A program made the translations under genes and the position numbers. Below the pieces are notes generated by a model. The model did no database searches, was not told where the DNA came from, and saw only the letters and a program-made list of their open reading frames with translations. Source: Paraburkholderia bryophila (lineage in GTDB: Bacteria > Pseudomonadota > Gammaproteobacteria > Burkholderiales > Burkholderiaceae). Taken from it: a stretch of DNA of 64,000 nt. Location: positions 3,400,001 to 3,464,000 of the forward strand of contig NZ_JACCAS010000002.1 in assembly GCF_013409255.1 (NCBI RefSeq), read 5' to 3'. Below, piece after piece: positions 60,498-64,000 of this stretch. Each line of letters begins with the position of its first letter. Within the stretch, counting starts at the first letter, position 1.

Positions 60498-61562
60498 ATG
60501 CTTGATCAGGCTCAGATCACCCGCAGCCTCGCCGCGCGCGGCATCGAGCCCGACGCCAGCCAGCGCGACGCGATCGCGGCGCTCGTCGCGCTGCTGCATC
60601 CGCAGGCCCGGCGCGAGAAGCTCAGCGTTGCGTCTGAGCGCCAGGGCGTCTATTGCCACGGCCTGCCAGGCCGCGGCAAAAGCCTCGTGGTCGATACGGT
60701 GTTCGAACTGGCTACGTGCGGCAAGCGGCGATTGCACTTCCACGAATTTCTGCGGGAGATGAATCGGCGACTCGTCAGCGAACCTCGCGGTGACGACCGG
60801 CTTGGTTCGGTCTCGCGACAGTGGCTCGACGGCGTCGACTTGCTGTGCTTCGACGAATTCCATGTGCACGATATCGCCGATGCGTTCCTGATGGGCCGTT
60901 TCCTCGATACCGCGATCAGCCTCGGCACACGCATCGTGCTGACCTCGAACTACGCACCGGATGCGCTGCTGTCCGACCCGGAGTTTCACGAACGTTTTCT
61001 ACCGACCATCGAACAGATCGAGCGCTGCTTCACGGTGATCCATTTCGACGGCGCGCGCGACTATCGTTTCGGTGGTGAAGAGGCCGAGGCGCCGCGTTTT
61101 TTCGCGCCGCTCGACCCGTCGAATCGCGACGCGCTGCGGCAGATTTTCGTGCGCCATGAAGGCGGCGACGCTAGCCTCGAACCGGTCACGCTGAGCGCGG
61201 CAGGCCGGCCGCTCACTGCGCGCGCGGCGGGCGCGGCGCTGCTGTGGGCGGACTTCGACAGCGTGTGCGTGGCGAGCCGTTCGCACCTCGACTATCTCGA
61301 TCTCGCCGGGCAATGGCAGGGGCTGATTCTCGACAACCTGCGCACCGACCGGCTCAAGAAATCGCATACGTTGCAGCGGCTGGTGTGGCTCGTTGATATT
61401 TTCTATGACCGCAAGCGGGCGCTGTTTATCGCGTCCGATCAGCCGATCGAAGCGGCGCTTGCCGGGCTGGAGGGCGCGCACGATCTGTCGAGAACGCTGA
61501 GCCGGCTCGCGGAAATGCAATCGCGCGCGTATCGCAGCACGCTTGAAGAGGCGGCCGATTGA
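60498..61562 (+). CDS. zapE: Cell division protein ZapE (AFG1-like ATPase)
   Basis: 354 residues, an AAA+-like P-loop ATPase. YCHGLPGRGKSLVVDTVFEL is Walker A and LLCFDEFHVHDIADAFLMGR is Walker B plus the AFG1 signature; RIVLTSNYAPDALLSDPEFH follows. HFHEFLREMNRRL between them is typical. ZapE associates with the divisome in E. coli, most visibly at low oxygen or high temperature. Its position before the terminator at 61583 and convergent to tkt suggests a single-gene transcript. Confidence 0.9.
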   Translation: MLDQAQITRSLAARGIEPDASQRDAIAALVALLHPQARREKLSVASERQGVYCHGLPGRGKSLVVDTVFELATCGKRRLHFHEFLREMNRRLVSEPRGDDRLGSVSRQWLDGVDLLCFDEFHVHDIADAFLMGRFLDTAISLGTRIVLTSNYAPDALLSDPEFHERFLPTIEQIERCFTVIHFDGARDYRFGGEEAEAPRFFAPLDPSNRDALRQIFVRHEGGDASLEPVTLSAAGRPLTARAAGAALLWADFDSVCVASRSHLDYLDLAGQWQGLILDNLRTDRLKKSHTLQRLVWLVDIFYDRKRALFIASDQPIEAALAGLEGAHDLSRTLSRLAEMQSRAYRSTLEEAAD

Positions 61563-61582
61563 GGTTATCGGCGTGACATAAA

Positions 61583-61612
61583 AAAACCGGCGGTTTTTAC
61601 GCCGCCGGTTTT
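61583..61612. terminator. Bidirectional rho-independent terminator between zapE and tkt
   Basis: AAAACCGGCGG (61583-61593) and CCGCCGGTTTT (61602-61612) form an 11-bp perfect stem with an 8-nt loop. The U-tract is supplied by TTTTGTTCT on the plus strand and by the A-run at 61581-61586 for the minus strand. It lies between convergent genes. Confidence 0.85.
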
Positions 61613-61665
61613 GTTCTACACATCATGCGGTTCGAAGCGAACCAAATCACCGCGTTAAAAAACGC

Positions 61666-63744
61666 CTAACTCCGCTTCCCCTGCGCCCTCGCAATCTGCT
61701 GCTTCGCCGCGTCATACACATGCTCCGGCGTAAAGCCGAACTTCTTCTTCAGATCGGCGAGCGGCGCGGACGCACCAAACGTATGCATCACCACCTGCGC
61801 GCCATGCCGGCCCACATAACGGTCCCAGCCCAGCGACGCCGCCTGCTCGACCGCCACACGCGCAACCACGTCATCCGGCAGCACGGACTCCTGATACGCC
61901 TCGTCCTGACGCTCGAACACATCCCATGACGGCATCGACACCACGCGCGCCGCGATGCCCTCGCTCTTGAGCTTTTCGTAGACGTCGACGCACACCGACA
62001 GCTCGCTGCCGGTCGCCATCAGAATCACTTGCGGCTTCTGCCCATCGGCTGCATCGGCGAGCACATAGGCGCCCTTCTGCACCCCCTTCGCGGACGCATA
62101 ACGGCTGCGGTCGAGCGTCGGCAATGCCTGGCGCGATACGACGATGCACGACGGCCGCCGCGGATGCGAAAGCGCCACGCGCCATGCCTCGGCGACTTCG
62201 TTCGCGTCGCCGGGACGCAGCACCGTCAGCCCCGGCACGCCACGCAGCGACGCCAGTTGCTCGATCGGCTGATGGGTCGGGCCATCTTCGCCGACACCGA
62301 TCGAATCGTGCGTGAAGACGTAAATCGCCGGCACTTCCATGATGGCCGACAGACGGATCGGCGGCTTCATGTAGTCGCTAAAAATCAGGAAGGTCGAGCC
62401 GAACGGCCGTAGATTCGACAACGCGAGGCCGTTGACCGCCGCGCCCATCGCATGTTCGCGAATGCCGAAGTGCAGATTGCAGCCGCCGTAGTTATCCGCT
62501 TCGAAGCTGCCCGCCCCTTCGAATTTCAGATTGGTCTTGGTGGACGGCGACAGATCCGCCGCGCCGCCGATCATCCACGGCACGCGCGCGGCGATCGCAT
62601 TCAACACCTTGCCCGACGAATCGCGCGAGGCGACGCCCTTCGGGTCCGCGTCGAAGGTGGGAATGTCGCTGTCCCAGCCGTCGGGCAATTCATGCGCTTC
62701 GATCACCGCGAGTTCGCGCGCCAGTTGCGGATACTGCTTGCCGTACGCCTCGTGCCTCGCCAGCCATGCGTCGCGCGCCGCCTTGCCGCGTGCGCCGATG
62801 CCTTGCGCGAAACGCTCGTGCACGCCGTCCGGTACGTAGAAAAATTTGTCTTCGGGCCAGCCGTACGCCTTCTTGGTCAGCGCGACCTCTTCGACACCGA
62901 GCGCCTCGCCGTGCGCCGCCGACGTGTCCTGCTTATGCGGCGAACCGAAACCGATAATGCTGTGCACCACGATTAGCGTGGGCCGGTCCGTAATGCTTTT
63001 CGCCTCGACGAAGGCGGCTTCGAGCGCGGCGGCGTCGTTCGCGTCGTTGACGTGCAGCGTGTGCCAGTTGTAACCGCGAAAGCGGCTCTCCACGTCGTCG
63101 CTGTACGCCAGATCGGTGTGGCCTTCAATCGTCACGCGGTTGCTGTCGTAGATCCAGATCAGGTTCGACAGTTTCAGGTGTCCCGCGAGCGATGCCGCTT
63201 CGTGCGAGATGCCTTCCATCATGTCGCCGTCGCCGCATAACGCGTACACGCGGTAGTCGAACAGCGGCACGTCCGGCTGGTTGAAGCGGCTCTCGTACCA
63301 GCGCGCGGCCATTGCCATGCCGACACTGTTGCCGAGTCCTTGGCCGAGCGGTCCGGTGGTCGTCTCCACGCCGGTGGTCATGCGGTACTCGGGGTGGCCC
63401 GGCGTCTTGCTGTCGAGCTGGCGGAAATGCTCGATGTCGTCCAGCGATACCGCGGGGCCGCCGGTCGCGTTGCCTTCTTCGTCCACGGCCTTGACGTTGG
63501 CCAGATGCAGCAGCGCATAAAGCAACATCGACGCATGCCCGACCGACAGCACGAAGCGGTCGCGATTCGGCCACAGCGGTTCGTCCGGATCGTAGCGCAG
63601 ATGGTTTTGCCACAGATGGTAAGCAACCGGCGCCAGCGCCATCGGCGTGCCGGGGTGACCGGAATTGGCCTTTTGCACGGCGTCCATGGCCAGCGTGCGA
63701 ATCGTGTTGATGCACAACTGGTCGAGGGCGGGATCGTTTTGCAT
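61666..63744 (-). CDS. tkt: Transketolase
   Basis: 692 residues, standard length. GGAG lies 8 nt before the ATG. TPP motifs are intact: KANSGHPGTPMALAPVAYHL, then GDGDMMEGISHEAASLAGHL with the Mg/TPP segment GDG...N, IGVGEDGPTHQPIEQLASLR at the pyrimidine-domain junction, and the transketolase signature in DNYGGCNLHFGIREHAMGAA. It exchanges two-carbon units among sugar phosphates and interconverts glycolytic and pentose intermediates, supplying xylulose 5-phosphate for phosphoketolase. A genome of this type usually has another transketolase elsewhere (not checkable here). Confidence 0.96.
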   Translation of the reverse strand: MQNDPALDQLCINTIRTLAMDAVQKANSGHPGTPMALAPVAYHLWQNHLRYDPDEPLWPNRDRFVLSVGHASMLLYALLHLANVKAVDEEGNATGGPAVSLDDIEHFRQLDSKTPGHPEYRMTTGVETTTGPLGQGLGNSVGMAMAARWYESRFNQPDVPLFDYRVYALCGDGDMMEGISHEAASLAGHLKLSNLIWIYDSNRVTIEGHTDLAYSDDVESRFRGYNWHTLHVNDANDAAALEAAFVEAKSITDRPTLIVVHSIIGFGSPHKQDTSAAHGEALGVEEVALTKKAYGWPEDKFFYVPDGVHERFAQGIGARGKAARDAWLARHEAYGKQYPQLARELAVIEAHELPDGWDSDIPTFDADPKGVASRDSSGKVLNAIAARVPWMIGGAADLSPSTKTNLKFEGAGSFEADNYGGCNLHFGIREHAMGAAVNGLALSNLRPFGSTFLIFSDYMKPPIRLSAIMEVPAIYVFTHDSIGVGEDGPTHQPIEQLASLRGVPGLTVLRPGDANEVAEAWRVALSHPRRPSCIVVSRQALPTLDRSRYASAKGVQKGAYVLADAADGQKPQVILMATGSELSVCVDVYEKLKSEGIAARVVSMPSWDVFERQDEAYQESVLPDDVVARVAVEQAASLGWDRYVGRHGAQVVMHTFGASAPLADLKKKFGFTPEHVYDAAKQQIARAQGKRS

Positions 63745-64000
63745 GGGGACACTCCTTGTTCGGCGGTTGGGAACCTGGCCGGCATGCCGCGCCTCATTCA
63801 GCGATTCGGCGAGCTTGGCCGGTGGTGGTGTTCAGGGGATAACGCAGGGAAACCGCACAAGCTCACCGATGATGCGCCGATGCGCGCGATTCTGCACGCT
63901 AGTTGCCAGGCAGCGGCGCGCGTGGCGGGTGGCGTTGGTTGGTTAGCGCCGTACCGGCTACGTTACAGACGATGGATCTTTCAGGACGCTTGCGGTATCA

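Noticed and set aside
1..64000. tRNA, rRNA, CRISPR or prophage
   Set aside because: No clover-leaf tRNA pattern, rRNA sequence, repeat-spacer array or phage structural gene was recognised. The only mobile element is the IS3 copy.
63745..64000. Gene in the last 256 bases
   Set aside because: Only shadow frames are present; the stretch is taken as the upstream region of transketolase, with no clear promoter or repeat seen.

Overview
The window is GC-rich, densely coded DNA from a beta-proteobacterium. Codon use, gene content and protein style point to Burkholderiales, most likely Paraburkholderia or a close relative. The mix of catabolic, sensory and central-carbon accessory genes would suit a secondary chromosome, but that placement is inference. 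I see no rRNA, tRNA, CRISPR array, prophage or origin. One complete IS3-family insertion sequence is present (55060-56700). Many very long antisense ORFs are GC-driven shadows and are left out.

Left part (1-20.9 kb), nitrogen-compound uptake and catabolism. A minus-strand operon encodes allophanate hydrolase, a BMP-type solute-binding protein and an ABC permease that runs off the left edge. A secreted reprolysin-like zinc protease, a cytoplasmic gamma-glutamyltransferase homologue and a DUF1801 protein follow. The next block looks like one catabolic unit. On the minus strand are a PuuE-like polysaccharide deacetylase, a GntR/FCD regulator and a flavin reductase, all tightly coupled. Divergent from them are a polyamine-type ABC importer (ATPase, Tat-type binding protein, two permeases) and a DszC-like flavin monooxygenase. 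After it come an orphan SLATT membrane protein, a DUF4118 membrane protein, an alpha/beta hydrolase and a MipA/OmpV outer-membrane protein.

Middle part (20.9-37.1 kb): YceH, an XRE-cupin regulator whose start codon lies in an 11-bp inverted repeat, a GNAT, a LysE exporter, and a tandem glycine riboswitch in front of a DadA-like oxidoreductase. Next come a BON protein, the phosphoketolase-acetate kinase operon, small proteins, an ankyrin protein, a 6-phosphogluconate dehydrogenase-HAD pair, a sugar-efflux-type MFS protein, DUF2628, a thioredoxin and class I fructose-bisphosphate aldolase.

Right part (37.1-64 kb), signalling and carbon metabolism. There are a 1404-aa CheB-CheR-PAS hybrid kinase, a membrane hybrid kinase, a soluble PAS hybrid kinase and an orphan receiver. 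Also present are a Rieske-ferredoxin reductase fusion, a DUF2934/AI-2E operon, GlgX, a PRC-barrel protein, an ATP-dependent DNA ligase with its exonuclease, the IS3 element, YihY/BrkB, ZapE and transketolase.

How they may fit together: phosphoketolase, AckA, 6-phosphogluconate dehydrogenase, aldolase, GlgX and transketolase would move sugar phosphates or glycogen through a pentose/phosphoketolase shunt to acetate and ATP. The left part scavenges nitrogen from amides, ureides or heterocycles. Protein family names are recognised from motifs in the translations; no database search was run.
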